Source: Bacteroidota bacterium (lineage in GTDB: Bacteria; Bacteroidota; Bacteroidia; B-17B0; Aurantibacillaceae). Taken from it: a DNA stretch of 64,000 nt. Below are positions 45,371-52,537 of this stretch, in pieces. The first letter of the stretch is position 1. The number at the start of each line of letters is the position of its first letter. Location: positions 1 to 64,000 of the forward strand of contig JAJONO010000009.1 of assembly GCA_021323535.1 (NCBI GenBank), in the 5' to 3' direction. Under the pieces are notes generated by a model. It searched no databases and had not been told where the DNA came from. It saw nothing but the letters and a program-made list of their open reading frames with translations. A program made the translations under genes and the position numbers.

Positions 45371-46155
45371 ATTCTTCTTCCGCCGAAATATTTACGTTAC
45401 ACCAATCGCCACAAAAAAATACAGAGAGCATTATTGAAATAAATAATCTTAAGATCAGTTTTGGTCAGCAGGAAGTCCTTAAAGATGTTTCGTTCAATTT
45501 ACATAAAGGCGAAAACCTGGTGGTACTTGGAAAATCCGGCTCCGGAAAATCGGTACTTATTAAATGTATCACGAAATTACTACAACCTGATTACGGAAAA
45601 ATTACGGTGCTTGGAGAAGATGTTAATTCACTGGAAGGAAAAAAGCTTGCGGAGCTTCGCAAAAAAATAGGTTTTCTTTTTCAAAGCGGCGCATTGTATG
45701 ATTCCATGACAGTGAAGGAAAATCTTGAATTTCCTTTAAGCAGGATGGAACAGAAATTCACGAAAGAAGAAAAATATGAAAAGGTGATCAGCGTTCTTGA
45801 AAATGTAGGGTTAAAAGACGCCGTCAACAAAATGCCCTCAGAACTTTCGGGAGGAATGAGAAAACGGATCGCCTTGGCCCGTACACTTATCGTTGATCCA
45901 GTGATCATGCTTTATGATGAACCAACCACAGGACTTGATCCTTTAACATCAAGAGAGATCAGCAAATTAATAAACGAAGTGCAACAAAAATACCACACTT
46001 CCTCGGTAATTATTACACATGATATGGATTGCGCGAAGGAAACCGGCGACAGGGCGCTCATTCTGAAGGATGGAACAATACTTGCAGAAGGAAAACTGGA
46101 GGAACTTGAAAACTCGGATGATGCATGGATAAAGGCATTTTTCGGAAAGACTTAA
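45367..46155 (+). CDS. mlaF: MlaF-family ABC transporter ATPase
   Basis: A 262-residue ATPase with an N-terminal extension of about 20 residues, Walker A GKSGSGKSVL, Q-loop LFQSGALYDSMTV, signature LSGGMRKRIALAR, Walker B VIMLYDEPTTGLDP and H-loop VIITHDMD. It powers the MlaE permease. It lies between mlaE (4-base overlap) and the MCE protein (4 bases). Confidence 0.95.
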   Translation: MNSSSAEIFTLHQSPQKNTESIIEINNLKISFGQQEVLKDVSFNLHKGENLVVLGKSGSGKSVLIKCITKLLQPDYGKITVLGEDVNSLEGKKLAELRKKIGFLFQSGALYDSMTVKENLEFPLSRMEQKFTKEEKYEKVISVLENVGLKDAVNKMPSELSGGMRKRIALARTLIVDPVIMLYDEPTTGLDPLTSREISKLINEVQQKYHTSSVIITHDMDCAKETGDRALILKDGTILAEGKLEELENSDDAWIKAFFGKT

Positions 46156-46159
46156 AAAC

Positions 46160-46963
46160 ATGGAAACACATTACTCACAATTTAAAGCAAGGCTTGGGGT
46201 TTTTGTAGCAGTAGGATTTGCGCTTTTGGTTGCAGGTATTTTCTACATTGGAAAACAGAAACATTTGTTTAATCCTGTGGTGAGCCTTAATACAACCTTT
46301 AAAAATATAAGCGGACTGGAAATAGGAAGTAACATACGTTTCTCAGGTATTAATGTAGGCACTGTTGATAATATTAAAATCATTAACGACAGCACCGTAA
46401 AAGTGTATCTTCTAATTGATAAGGACGTACAGCAATTCATTAAAACCGACAGTTACGTGCGCATTACATCCGACGGAATTATAGGTGATAAGATAGCAAA
46501 CATTACACAAGGCAGTTCGCAGGCCGGCTCAATTACAGAGGGACAATATTTAAAATCGATAGAACCACTGGATGCCGACGCTATTATAGCCAATCTGAAA
46601 GCCACAGGCGAAAATGCAAATATTATTTCAGGTGAGCTTGCAGAAATTTTACACAAAGTAAATAAGGGTAATGGTACCATCGCGCGGTTACTTCACGACA
46701 CGACTATAGCCGATAATCTCGGGCAAACCATTACCAACTTAAAGAAAAGTTCGAAAGGACTTGACGAAAACATGGAAGCCGCCAAACATAATGTTCTGCT
46801 GAGAGGCTTTTTCAAGAACAAAAAGAAAAAACAGGAAGAAGCCGCAAAAGAAAAAGAAAGACAGAAACAGGGCATTCACTCTAAAGACGCAAAAAAAGAA
46901 ACCTGGAAAGAAAAATGGCAGAGAAAAAGAAAAGAACGTAACACTACAAAAAATGAAAAATAA
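46160..46963 (+). CDS. mlaD: MlaD/MCE-family lipid-binding protein
   Basis: A 267-residue protein with one N-terminal membrane helix (about 13-30) and one MCE domain (about 38-120; FKNISGLEIGSNIRFSGINVG, VRITSDGIIGDKIANI). The C-terminal third is helical and ends in a highly charged Lys/Glu tail. MCE proteins form a hexameric ring that passes lipids through the periplasm. The tail overlaps the next small ORF by 11 bases. Confidence 0.93.
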   Translation: METHYSQFKARLGVFVAVGFALLVAGIFYIGKQKHLFNPVVSLNTTFKNISGLEIGSNIRFSGINVGTVDNIKIINDSTVKVYLLIDKDVQQFIKTDSYVRITSDGIIGDKIANITQGSSQAGSITEGQYLKSIEPLDADAIIANLKATGENANIISGELAEILHKVNKGNGTIARLLHDTTIADNLGQTITNLKKSSKGLDENMEAAKHNVLLRGFFKNKKKKQEEAAKEKERQKQGIHSKDAKKETWKEKWQRKRKERNTTKNEK

Positions 46964-47183
46964 AAAGAAACATATAAAGCTGGAAAGAGACCCCAAGGTT
47001 CCTGAGAAAAACGATCCTACAAAAGAGGATGACGATAATGACAGAACCATTCCCCAGCCAAATAAAATAAAGGAGCCCGAACGTAATGATCCTACAAGGA
47101 TAGACGACCCAGATAAAGTGGATCCAACCAGGATAGACGATCCGGATAAACTCCCGGATAAAAATCCCACGAAATTTATTTAA
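46953..47183 (+). CDS. Small disordered Asp/Pro/Lys-rich protein
   Basis: A 76-residue ORF starting inside the mlaD end. It has no hydrophobic segment and consists of repeated DPTRIDDPDK-type stretches (two near-identical copies at residues about 47-66). It is certainly unfolded. It could be a real operon member, a linker for envelope proteins, or a chance frame. Its clean repeat and operon position make a real gene slightly more likely. Confidence 0.5.
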   Translation: MKNKKKHIKLERDPKVPEKNDPTKEDDDNDRTIPQPNKIKEPERNDPTRIDDPDKVDPTRIDDPDKLPDKNPTKFI

Positions 47184-47215
47184 ATTTACATGTGTCTGTG
47201 AAGACACCATACTTT

Positions 47216-47566
47216 ATGGAGAAAGAGTGTATATTGATAGTTGACGACGAACCTGAAGTTTGTGTCCTCATCGGTAATTACCTTGAACGTAAGAATAAAA
47301 AAGTTTTATGGTCATCCACGCTCTACGATGCTCTCTACAAATTTGAAAAAGTAAAACCGAATCTTCTTATACTTGACCATAACATGCCCGATGGTTATGG
47401 CATTGATAACATTCCGAAATTTAAACAGATCAATAACACCAGTAGGATCGTTGTTATGAGCGCTATGGGAAACTTGCGCGAACGTGCCCTTGAAAGCGGA
47501 GCCGATCATTTCCTGGAAAAGCCTATAAGCTTTAGTTCACTAAATGAAATTATAGGTGTGAAGTAA
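47216..47566 (+). CDS. Single-domain response regulator
   Basis: A 116-residue receiver-only protein from the ATG at 47216; a GTG at 47192 is in frame but leads with unrelated residues. It carries LIVDDEPEVC, phospho-Asp in LLILDHNMPDGYG, Ser in VVMSAMG and Lys in FLEKPIS. It has no output domain and no membrane helix. It follows the small disordered ORF and the Mla operon, so it may tune that transporter or interact with a separate output protein. Confidence 0.85.
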   Translation: MEKECILIVDDEPEVCVLIGNYLERKNKKVLWSSTLYDALYKFEKVKPNLLILDHNMPDGYGIDNIPKFKQINNTSRIVVMSAMGNLRERALESGADHFLEKPISFSSLNEIIGVK

Positions 47567-47765
47567 TTCATATCGCAACAGCTGTAAAACCACAGAACAA
47601 CAGTTGTTTCAGCAGGATAGCTTTCCTAATTTGTCAGATTGAATTTGAAAAAATTAACATAAATGATGTGATTCTGCATCACAAACTCCACAGAACGGGG
47701 AATTATATTCACAAGTAAAATAAGTGTAAAAACATAATTAATGCATTATCAGTAAATTAAATTTC

Positions 47766-47780
47766 TGGCATAATATTTAT
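47766..47780 (+). promoter_or_regulatory. Sigma-54-like promoter motif of a candidate small RNA
   Basis: TGGCATAATATTTAT with a preceding C. The -12 half is TTAT. The predicted start near 47792 is about 550 bases from the next long ORF but just ahead of a terminator. Confidence 0.45.
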
Positions 47781-47791
47781 AATTACAATGG

Positions 47792-47895
47792 TATCTCACT
47801 CATCATATATATAAGGGGAGATGGATTCTTATAAGAGGGTTTGCGTTAGGGGGATGCAACACTTCAAGTAAAATTCCATCCCCCTTTCTTCTTTT
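47792..47895 (+). ncRNA. Candidate small RNA of about 100 nt
   Basis: A sigma-54-like motif, then about 100 bases that end in a hairpin (GGGGGATG with CATCCCCC at 47849-47884) and a T-rich tail. No ORF longer than a 16-codon one (47821-47871, starting ATGGATTC just after AAGGGGAG) is present, so it is either a small RNA or a leader peptide transcript. Its 5' part is A/T-rich and open, as a seed region could be. Confidence 0.4.
47849..47895 (+). terminator. Terminator of the candidate small RNA
   Basis: GGGGGATG (47849-47856) pairs with CATCCCCC (47877-47884) around a 20-base loop, followed by TTTCTTCTTTT. Confidence 0.65.
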
Positions 47896-47934
47896 AGGAA
47901 TATTCTGATTTCACAATTGACCTTTTATCATGGA

Positions 47935-48240
47935 TGTTTTTCAGCTACGGATTTGTTTTAATCCTGATGTTTTTTAGCCACAGATTTAGGCTGATTACAC
48001 AGATTATAATTTTGTTTACCTTTTAGCTTAAAGTGTTGGTGTTTTTCAGCCACAGATTAATGCTGATTACACAGATAATTATTTCCACAAATTAGTTTAA
48101 TCCACAGTTAAAGCATTGATGTTTTTTGCCACAGATTTATGCTGATTTACACAGATAATTATTTCCACAAATTAGTTTAATTCACAGTTAAAGGCTTGAT
48201 GCTTTCAGCCACAGATTTACGCTGATTTGCACAGATCATA
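47935..48240. repeat. Tandem array of CACAGATT-type repeats
   Basis: Four copies of a unit that opens GCCACAGATT and carries GCTGATT..ACACAGAT start at 47977, 48049, 48128 and 48208, giving periods of 72, 79 and 80 bases. A partial copy precedes them. Copies 2 and 3 share the internal TTATTTCCACAAATTAGTTT. The core resembles that of the array at 20781-21300. Confidence 0.85.
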
Positions 48241-48279
48241 ATTCTGTTTACTATCATGGTCATAATCTGAATTTGTTAA

Positions 48280-48294
48280 TGGCATATTTTTTTG
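48280..48294 (+). promoter_or_regulatory. Sigma-54-like promoter motif before 48344-48913
   Basis: TGGCATATTTTTTTG. The -12 half can be read TTTG, or TTGA with a spacer one base longer. The predicted start is near 48306. Confidence 0.55.
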
Positions 48295-48305
48295 AAATGT
48301 GTTGT

Positions 48306-48323
48306 AACGGCAACATCGCCGTT
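48306..48323 (+). other. Hairpin at the predicted transcript 5' end
   Basis: AACGGC pairs with GCCGTT around AACATC, starting at the predicted +1 position. It may protect the mRNA or affect translation of the lipoprotein gene. Confidence 0.4.
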
Positions 48324-48343
48324 ATATAACTAAAACTAATGAT

Positions 48344-48913
48344 ATGAATAATTTACTTAAGATCATTGTTTTGTTATTTGCCTCAATTATCTTCTTTGGT
48401 TCCTGTAAAACAATGTCGGTGACTAAACGACATTACAACAAAGGCTTTTATGTGAGTCGTTCACACAAAATGAAAGCTCCGGAAAAATCTGACAACAAAA
48501 GTTCAGCCACAGTAACTAAAGAAAAAACAGAGAATGCAGAACTGCTTGTTACTAAAGAAACAAAAGCTTCTGTAAGTGATGAAAAGGAAATTGTTGCGCC
48601 TGACAATGACAATCCCTTCATTGCTAAAAAAGGCCCTAAAAAGCTTTTTAACAGCAAAGCCAGCGACTTTTCTACCGGCGGAGACATTGAACTTAGCAAC
48701 GTTGTAAAGCATCCCTGGAAAGCAGGAAAAATGACTGCGGCAAAAGCTGCGGAAGATGATGCCCTGAGTTTATTGTGGATACTGATCGTGGCCCTTCTGA
48801 TCATTTACATTGTGGGAATTCTTCTCGACGGTTTCGGGTTGGGTGGAATAATCCACATTCTCGGCGTGATCGTACTAGTGTTACTGATCCTATGGTTACT
48901 TAAATTAATTTAA
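48344..48913 (+). CDS. Lipoprotein with C-terminal DUF5670/lmo0937-like membrane domain
   Basis: A 189-residue protein. The lipoprotein signal has its Cys at residue 21 (ASIIFFGSC). The middle (25-140) is charged and probably disordered (EKTENAELLVTKE). The last 50 residues form two membrane helices (LLWILIVALLIIYIVGILL then GGIIHILGVIVLVLLILWLL) that match the layout of small lmo0937/DUF5670 proteins. A close relative of this domain is encoded alone at 55259-55411. The layout is unusual: lipid-anchored N-terminus and membrane-spanning C-terminus. It has its own promoter motif and a perfect terminator. Confidence 0.8.
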   Translation: MNNLLKIIVLLFASIIFFGSCKTMSVTKRHYNKGFYVSRSHKMKAPEKSDNKSSATVTKEKTENAELLVTKETKASVSDEKEIVAPDNDNPFIAKKGPKKLFNSKASDFSTGGDIELSNVVKHPWKAGKMTAAKAAEDDALSLLWILIVALLIIYIVGILLDGFGLGGIIHILGVIVLVLLILWLLKLI

Positions 48914-48930
48914 AAATTAACAGTTGTAAA

Positions 48931-48960
48931 AAAACAGCGGACTTTCAGGCCCGCTGTTTT
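48931..48960 (+). terminator. Terminator of 48344-48913
   Basis: AAAACAGCGG pairs perfectly with CCGCTGTTTT around a 10-base loop and is followed by a T run. Confidence 0.95.
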
Positions 48961-49058
48961 TTTGTTTTAATAGCCGGAATTACCACTTAAATAATCCATT
49001 CGGAGCAAAGCCTCATTTAAGTAGTATTCCTGATACGAATCTTTAGTCCGTTCAAAAT

Positions 49059-49262
49059 GTGGATATCCTGTTCATAGCTGTTAGTATGCTGTTAACAGGG
49101 TTTTATGGCACAAACATTTCTAAGATCATCCTGAAAACCATTTTTGTCATGAAAATCAGCAGCGAAGGATACAACAGGGAGAAAAACAAAAAATTAAGTT
49201 TCATTGTAAATCTGTTCTACGTTTTATTTACAGCGGGAATTCTCTTCTTTGTTACGAGATAA
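49059..49262 (+). CDS. Small two-helix membrane protein (GTG start)
   Basis: A 67-residue ORF with a GTG start and two hydrophobic segments (ILFIAVSMLLTGFYG and FIVNLFYVLFTAGILFFV) separated by a charged loop. Not recognised by family. It ends 37 bases before the next gene. No promoter was recognised, and no ATG start is available, so it is uncertain. Confidence 0.45.
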   Translation: MDILFIAVSMLLTGFYGTNISKIILKTIFVMKISSEGYNREKNKKLSFIVNLFYVLFTAGILFFVTR

Positions 49263-49299
49263 ATCGCTAGGTTATTTTCTCCACATTTTATTTAACGGC

Positions 49300-49788
49300 A
49301 TGAAAAATTATTTACCATTGGCGTTTGTTTTATTATTCGCTGCCTCAAAATCACAAACCATTACACCGGGTAATAGTACCATAGTTCCTGGAGGAGGATT
49401 TGACAAACTCCCTTCAGATAAAACAACTGTTGCTCCACCCGAGAAAGTAAAACTCAATTTTGAAACCGAACATCCCTCGCGTACAACAGTGAAATGGAAA
49501 GTTCAGGGAGACAAATACTGGGTAAGTTATACCGATCCTAAAACCAATATGGATCACATTATCGTTTATGACCAGGATGGTAAAGTCATTCACAAGGAAA
49601 GTGAAACCGATCATCTTGTTTATCCGTCAGCTATTTCTGATTACTATAAACAAAAATTTCCGGGTGAAAAATTCAGAGTATGGCAAACGGAAAAGGACAA
49701 TGGAAAAACATTGTATTACATTATGAGAAAAGGAAAGAACATCTGGTTCGACCAGGAAGGTAAACCTCTTCCCGACAATTCAAAATAA
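49300..49788 (+). CDS. Secreted PepSY-like (BLIP-like) protein
   Basis: A 162-residue protein from the ATG at 49300 (signal peptide LPLAFVLLFAASKSQ; the frame extends upstream to a TTG at 49249). The mature part has a Pro/Thr linker followed by a beta-rich region (TVKWKVQGDKYWVSYTD, MDHIIVYDQDGKVIHKESE, SAISDYYKQKFPGEKFRVW) resembling the PepSY-like domain often found in Bacteroidota periplasmic proteins. It probably acts in the periplasm. It leads into the small membrane protein 5 bases later. Confidence 0.7.
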   Translation: MKNYLPLAFVLLFAASKSQTITPGNSTIVPGGGFDKLPSDKTTVAPPEKVKLNFETEHPSRTTVKWKVQGDKYWVSYTDPKTNMDHIIVYDQDGKVIHKESETDHLVYPSAISDYYKQKFPGEKFRVWQTEKDNGKTLYYIMRKGKNIWFDQEGKPLPDNSK

Positions 49789-49793
49789 TTATT

Positions 49794-49976
49794 ATGAGAA
49801 ACAAGGTTCTTATCGCGCTTATTCTTTTGGCAGTTCTGCTTTTTATTTCTGTTATCTTCCAGGTTATCCTTGGTATTTTCAAAATAGGTTTCTGGGTTGG
49901 GATCATCCTTACTCTTATTGTTATCGGCTTCATTCTCTCACGCCTCTCAAAGCGTAACAAACCCGGCACAAATTAA
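49794..49976 (+). CDS. Small two-helix membrane protein
   Basis: A 60-residue protein, almost entirely two transmembrane helices (LIALILLAVLLFISVIF and FWVGIILTLIVIGFILS) with a basic C-terminus (RLSKRNKPGTN). It starts 5 bases after the PepSY-like gene and ends just before a hairpin terminator. Not recognised by family. Confidence 0.7.
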   Translation: MRNKVLIALILLAVLLFISVIFQVILGIFKIGFWVGIILTLIVIGFILSRLSKRNKPGTN

Positions 49977-49977
49977 A

Positions 49978-50002
49978 AACGCTCCCACATGGTGAGAGCG
50001 TT
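49978..50002 (+). terminator. Terminator after 49794-49976
   Basis: AACGCTC pairs with GAGCGTT, with CAC/GTG extending the stem. TTCTTTCCTTTT follows. Confidence 0.85.
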
Positions 50003-50022
50003 CTTTCCTTTTAAATATCCAT

Positions 50023-50193
50023 TCACTTTTTCTTAAATAGAAAAGTTCCGCCGATTAAAGCGAGGACAAATAATACCACAAAAATAAAAAAGAGTATTTT
50101 TGCGATACCGGCTGCGCTTTCGGCAATTCCGGTGAATCCGAATACAGCTGCTATAATTGCAACCACAAGAAAAATGAGCGACCAGCGTAACAT
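50023..50193 (-). CDS. DUF1328-family small membrane protein
   Basis: A 56-residue protein encoded on the minus strand: [20 protein letters not shown], then [18 protein letters not shown] and a second helix ending KKK. This is the DUF1328 (YtjA-type) family of short two-helix membrane proteins with the conserved GFTGIA.. block. Such genes are often stress-induced. A sigma-54-like motif with a perfect -24 half lies 38 bases upstream. Confidence 0.92.
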   Translation of the reverse strand: MLRWSLIFLVVAIIAAVFGFTGIAESAAGIAKILFFIFVVLFVLALIGGTFLFKKK

Positions 50194-50230
50194 AGGTTTA
50201 TTTTTTATTGATTAATATACCAGATACAAT

Positions 50231-50245
50231 TTAAAAATTGTGCCA
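50231..50245 (-). promoter_or_regulatory. Sigma-54-like promoter motif before the DUF1328 gene
   Basis: Minus strand TGGCACAATTTTTAA, preceded by C: a perfect -24 half, -12 half TTAA. The predicted start near 50219 is 26 bases from the ATG. Confidence 0.55.
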
Positions 50246-50246
50246 G

Positions 50247-50738
50247 CTACTTCACGTTTTTCGGATTCTTTTCTCCCTCTTCGTACCTTCTGAAATACTG
50301 CATATTTATAAATGCAACAATGATACTTGCGGCCGATCCTTCAAAGAATAATACTATCGAAGGAACATTCGGAAATACACCGTAAGTGTTTTCAAAAAAT
50401 AATTGTCTGAGCTCAGCATCATAATATGAATACACATAACAGAACGCGCTGAAGAGAAGAAATGACCATAATCCTGTAAAGAAGGCGGTACCGAATACCT
50501 GCAGAAAAGGTACAAAGTTATGTCTTAATTTGATCCATCTTCTTATCTCAAATAAACACACGAGACAAAGGATCACATAGTTTACCATCCTTAATTCAGT
50601 TACGTGCAGCAGTCCCACTATTTTCATTACTAAAAGAAAAATGATATAAAGCACGCAAGAGATTGTTCCGTACAACAGCACGGTTGTTCTGACCTTCGAC
50701 ATAGGAAGTTCAGGGGATGTTAGTTTTACAGATTCCAT
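50247..50738 (-). CDS. DUF4199-type four-helix membrane protein
   Basis: A 163-residue protein with about four transmembrane helices (TTVLLYGTISCVLYIIFLL, VNYVILCLVCLFEI, FFTGLWSFLLFSAFCYVY, SAASIIVAFINM). The spacing and small size fit DUF4199 proteins of Bacteroidota; function unknown. It is divergent from the AsmA-like gene at 50834, with facing sigma-54-like motifs between them. Confidence 0.75.
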   Translation of the reverse strand: MESVKLTSPELPMSKVRTTVLLYGTISCVLYIIFLLVMKIVGLLHVTELRMVNYVILCLVCLFEIRRWIKLRHNFVPFLQVFGTAFFTGLWSFLLFSAFCYVYSYYDAELRQLFFENTYGVFPNVPSIVLFFEGSAASIIVAFINMQYFRRYEEGEKNPKNVK

Positions 50739-50762
50739 ATTCTATCTTTTAAATAACGCATG

Positions 50763-50777
50763 GAAAAACTCGTGCCA
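50763..50777 (-). promoter_or_regulatory. Sigma-54-like promoter motif before the DUF4199 gene
   Basis: Minus strand TGGCACGAGTTTTTC: perfect -24 half, TTTC at -12. The predicted start near 50751 is 13 bases before the ATG. Confidence 0.6.
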
Positions 50778-50796
50778 TTCAGGGACTTCTTATTTC

Positions 50797-50811
50797 TGGC
50801 ATGTTAATTAT
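50797..50811 (+). promoter_or_regulatory. Sigma-54-like promoter motif before the AsmA-like gene
   Basis: TGGCATGTTAATTAT preceded by C. The predicted start near 50823 shows that the in-frame ATG at 50801 cannot be used, and that at 50834 is the start. Confidence 0.55.
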
Positions 50812-50833
50812 GTTAAGATTAAAAAAAATTAAC

Positions 50834-52093
50834 ATGAATACTGATAAGAAGCCATCCCGCTTCAAAAAAAAACACAAAGTATTACTTGGTATTGTTCTAA
50901 TCCTGGTCGCAATCAGACTCGCGCTTCCTTATGTGATTCTGCACTTCGCAAATAAAACTCTTGCTACCATGGATGGTTATTATGGAAAAATCCGGGATAT
51001 CGATCTTGCTATTTACCGCGGCGCCTATAAAGTAAAAGACATTTACCTGCATAAAAAAGATTCTGTGACCAATATGGAGACAGATTTTTTCGACGCGCAG
51101 CTCATCGATCTTTCTATTCATTGGGGAGCATTACTTGAAGGAAAGATTGTAGGTGGTATCAAACTGGAAGGCCCGTCCATTTATTTTACAAAGGATAAAG
51201 TAGAACCAAAAGAAGTTGTTCAGGACTCAAGTGATTTCAGGAAATTACTCGACGACTTTATGCCTTTGCGGGTAAATCGTTTTGAAATCAAGAGCGGTAC
51301 CATAAAGTATATTGATCATACGTCTAGTCCAAAAGTAGACATTGAAATGAACAATACTTTTGTACGTGCCGAGAATCTAACCAATGTAAAAGGAGGATCC
51401 ACACTTCCTTCAACTGTTACTGCCTCCGCAGACATTTATGATGGTACTCTTGAAATAAACATGAAACTTGATCCGCTGGCTGAAGATCCCACGTTTGATA
51501 TGAACGCAGAACTGAAAAACACAAATCTTGTCAAACTAAACGATTTCTTTAAGGCGTATGGAAAGTTTGATGTTACGCATGGCATTTTTGGTTTGTATGT
51601 TGAAGGCGCCGGTAAAGACGGAAAATTTGTCGGATATTTTAAGCCCATTATAAAAGACCTAAAAGTGATTGGCCCCGAAGACAAAGACGATAACCTCCTG
51701 AAAAAATTCTGGGAAGGAACCGTAGGAGCGGTTGGAATAGTTTTCAGGAACCAGCGTTACGACCAGGTTGGCACCAAAGTACCGATAGAAGGAACGTTTG
51801 AAAAAACCCAGGTAAAAGTGCTCACAGCTGTTGTTGAAGTGTTGCGTAATGCATTTATAGAAGCCTTGCGACCTACGATAGACAATGAAATCAATCTCGG
51901 AACAGTTGATGAGGGTACAGTGAAGCAAGGGCCCTTAAAAGATATGTTTAAAGATAAGGATAAGGAAAACACCAATGAACCTGACATTCAGGTAAAAGAA
52001 CCCGAAGAGAAAAAGGAAAAGAAAGGAATCTTCAAAAAAATATTTAATGGTAAGAAAAAAGATACAGAACACGAAGAGGAAAAACCCAAATAA
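50834..52093 (+). CDS. AsmA-like (DUF748-type) membrane protein
   Basis: A 419-residue protein starting MNTDKKPSRFKKKHK with one membrane helix (about 17-38) followed by a large beta-strand region resembling the AsmA/TamB repeat (DIDLAIYRGAYKVKDIYL, FEIKSGTIKYIDHT, DIYDGTLEINMKLDPLAE). The last 60 residues are a charged tail. AsmA-like proteins are bridge-like lipid transfer proteins spanning the periplasm. The relative at 52538-54190 and TamB at 55469 are close by. The first half has the usual length, but the bridge is short. Confidence 0.8.
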   Translation: MNTDKKPSRFKKKHKVLLGIVLILVAIRLALPYVILHFANKTLATMDGYYGKIRDIDLAIYRGAYKVKDIYLHKKDSVTNMETDFFDAQLIDLSIHWGALLEGKIVGGIKLEGPSIYFTKDKVEPKEVVQDSSDFRKLLDDFMPLRVNRFEIKSGTIKYIDHTSSPKVDIEMNNTFVRAENLTNVKGGSTLPSTVTASADIYDGTLEINMKLDPLAEDPTFDMNAELKNTNLVKLNDFFKAYGKFDVTHGIFGLYVEGAGKDGKFVGYFKPIIKDLKVIGPEDKDDNLLKKFWEGTVGAVGIVFRNQRYDQVGTKVPIEGTFEKTQVKVLTAVVEVLRNAFIEALRPTIDNEINLGTVDEGTVKQGPLKDMFKDKDKENTNEPDIQVKEPEEKKEKKGIFKKIFNGKKKDTEHEEEKPK

Positions 52094-52097
52094 AAAA

Positions 52098-52117
52098 GGA
52101 GAAATTTTTATTTCTCC
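52098..52117. terminator. Shared terminator of convergent genes
   Basis: GGAGAAA pairs with TTTCTCC between the ends of 50834-52093 and 52108-52476, partly inside the latter's end, with A/T runs on both sides. Confidence 0.65.
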
Positions 52118-52476
52118 CTTTCATGGGGTTTTTTCTGTATCTCTTCAACCTCTTTTATAAAAGCAGATATATTGGTGTCATTATATACACCGTAAGCATC
52201 GTTGAGTGTTCCTTTTTCTCCTTCGCTGGTTTCAATGGCATATAAAATGGAGCTGTCGGCAGGATCGGATTCTCCTTCGAAACGGAAAAAATTAACGATC
52301 TTAACTTCGTCAGGGCGATACACTTTTTCTGTTGTTAATGATTTTAATCCTCCTTTTACAACTTTAAATTGTACTTCAAAACCATTTCTTGTTAATGAAT
52401 TGATACAAGAACTCAGCGTACGCATTTCTTCCTTGTCGCCTTCTTCTTTATTAATTTTTACTGTCTTAGTTTTCAT
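52108..52476 (-). CDS. Small cytoplasmic protein often labelled phosphoribosylpyrophosphate synthetase
   Basis: A 122-residue protein with no signal. Its core (RTLSSCINSLTRNGFEVQF, PDEVKIVNFFRFEGESDPAD, SILYAIETSEGEKGTLNDAY) matches a Bacteroidota family commonly labelled phosphoribosylpyrophosphate synthetase. The real enzyme is about 300 residues with a PRPP loop, which is absent here, so that label is doubtful. Function unknown. A sigma-54-like motif with TTGA at -12 precedes it. Confidence 0.75.
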   Translation of the reverse strand: MKTKTVKINKEEGDKEEMRTLSSCINSLTRNGFEVQFKVVKGGLKSLTTEKVYRPDEVKIVNFFRFEGESDPADSSILYAIETSEGEKGTLNDAYGVYNDTNISAFIKEVEEIQKKPHEREK

Positions 52477-52497
52477 AATTTCTTTTATTTAGTCACT

Positions 52498-52512
52498 TCA
52501 ATAATTCTGCCA
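52498..52512 (-). promoter_or_regulatory. Sigma-54-like promoter motif before 52108-52476
   Basis: Minus strand TGGCAGAATTATTGA: the -24 half ends G instead of C, -12 half TTGA. The predicted start near 52486 is 10 bases before the ATG. Confidence 0.5.
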
Positions 52513-52537
52513 TTAAAGTGTGGTTATATTTCTACAT

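Noticed and set aside
47935-48240. Replication origin iterons
   Set aside because: The tandem CACAGATT units lack nearby replication genes and share their core with another intergenic array.
52108-52476. True phosphoribosylpyrophosphate synthetase
   Set aside because: Far too short and without a PRPP loop or catalytic Lys.
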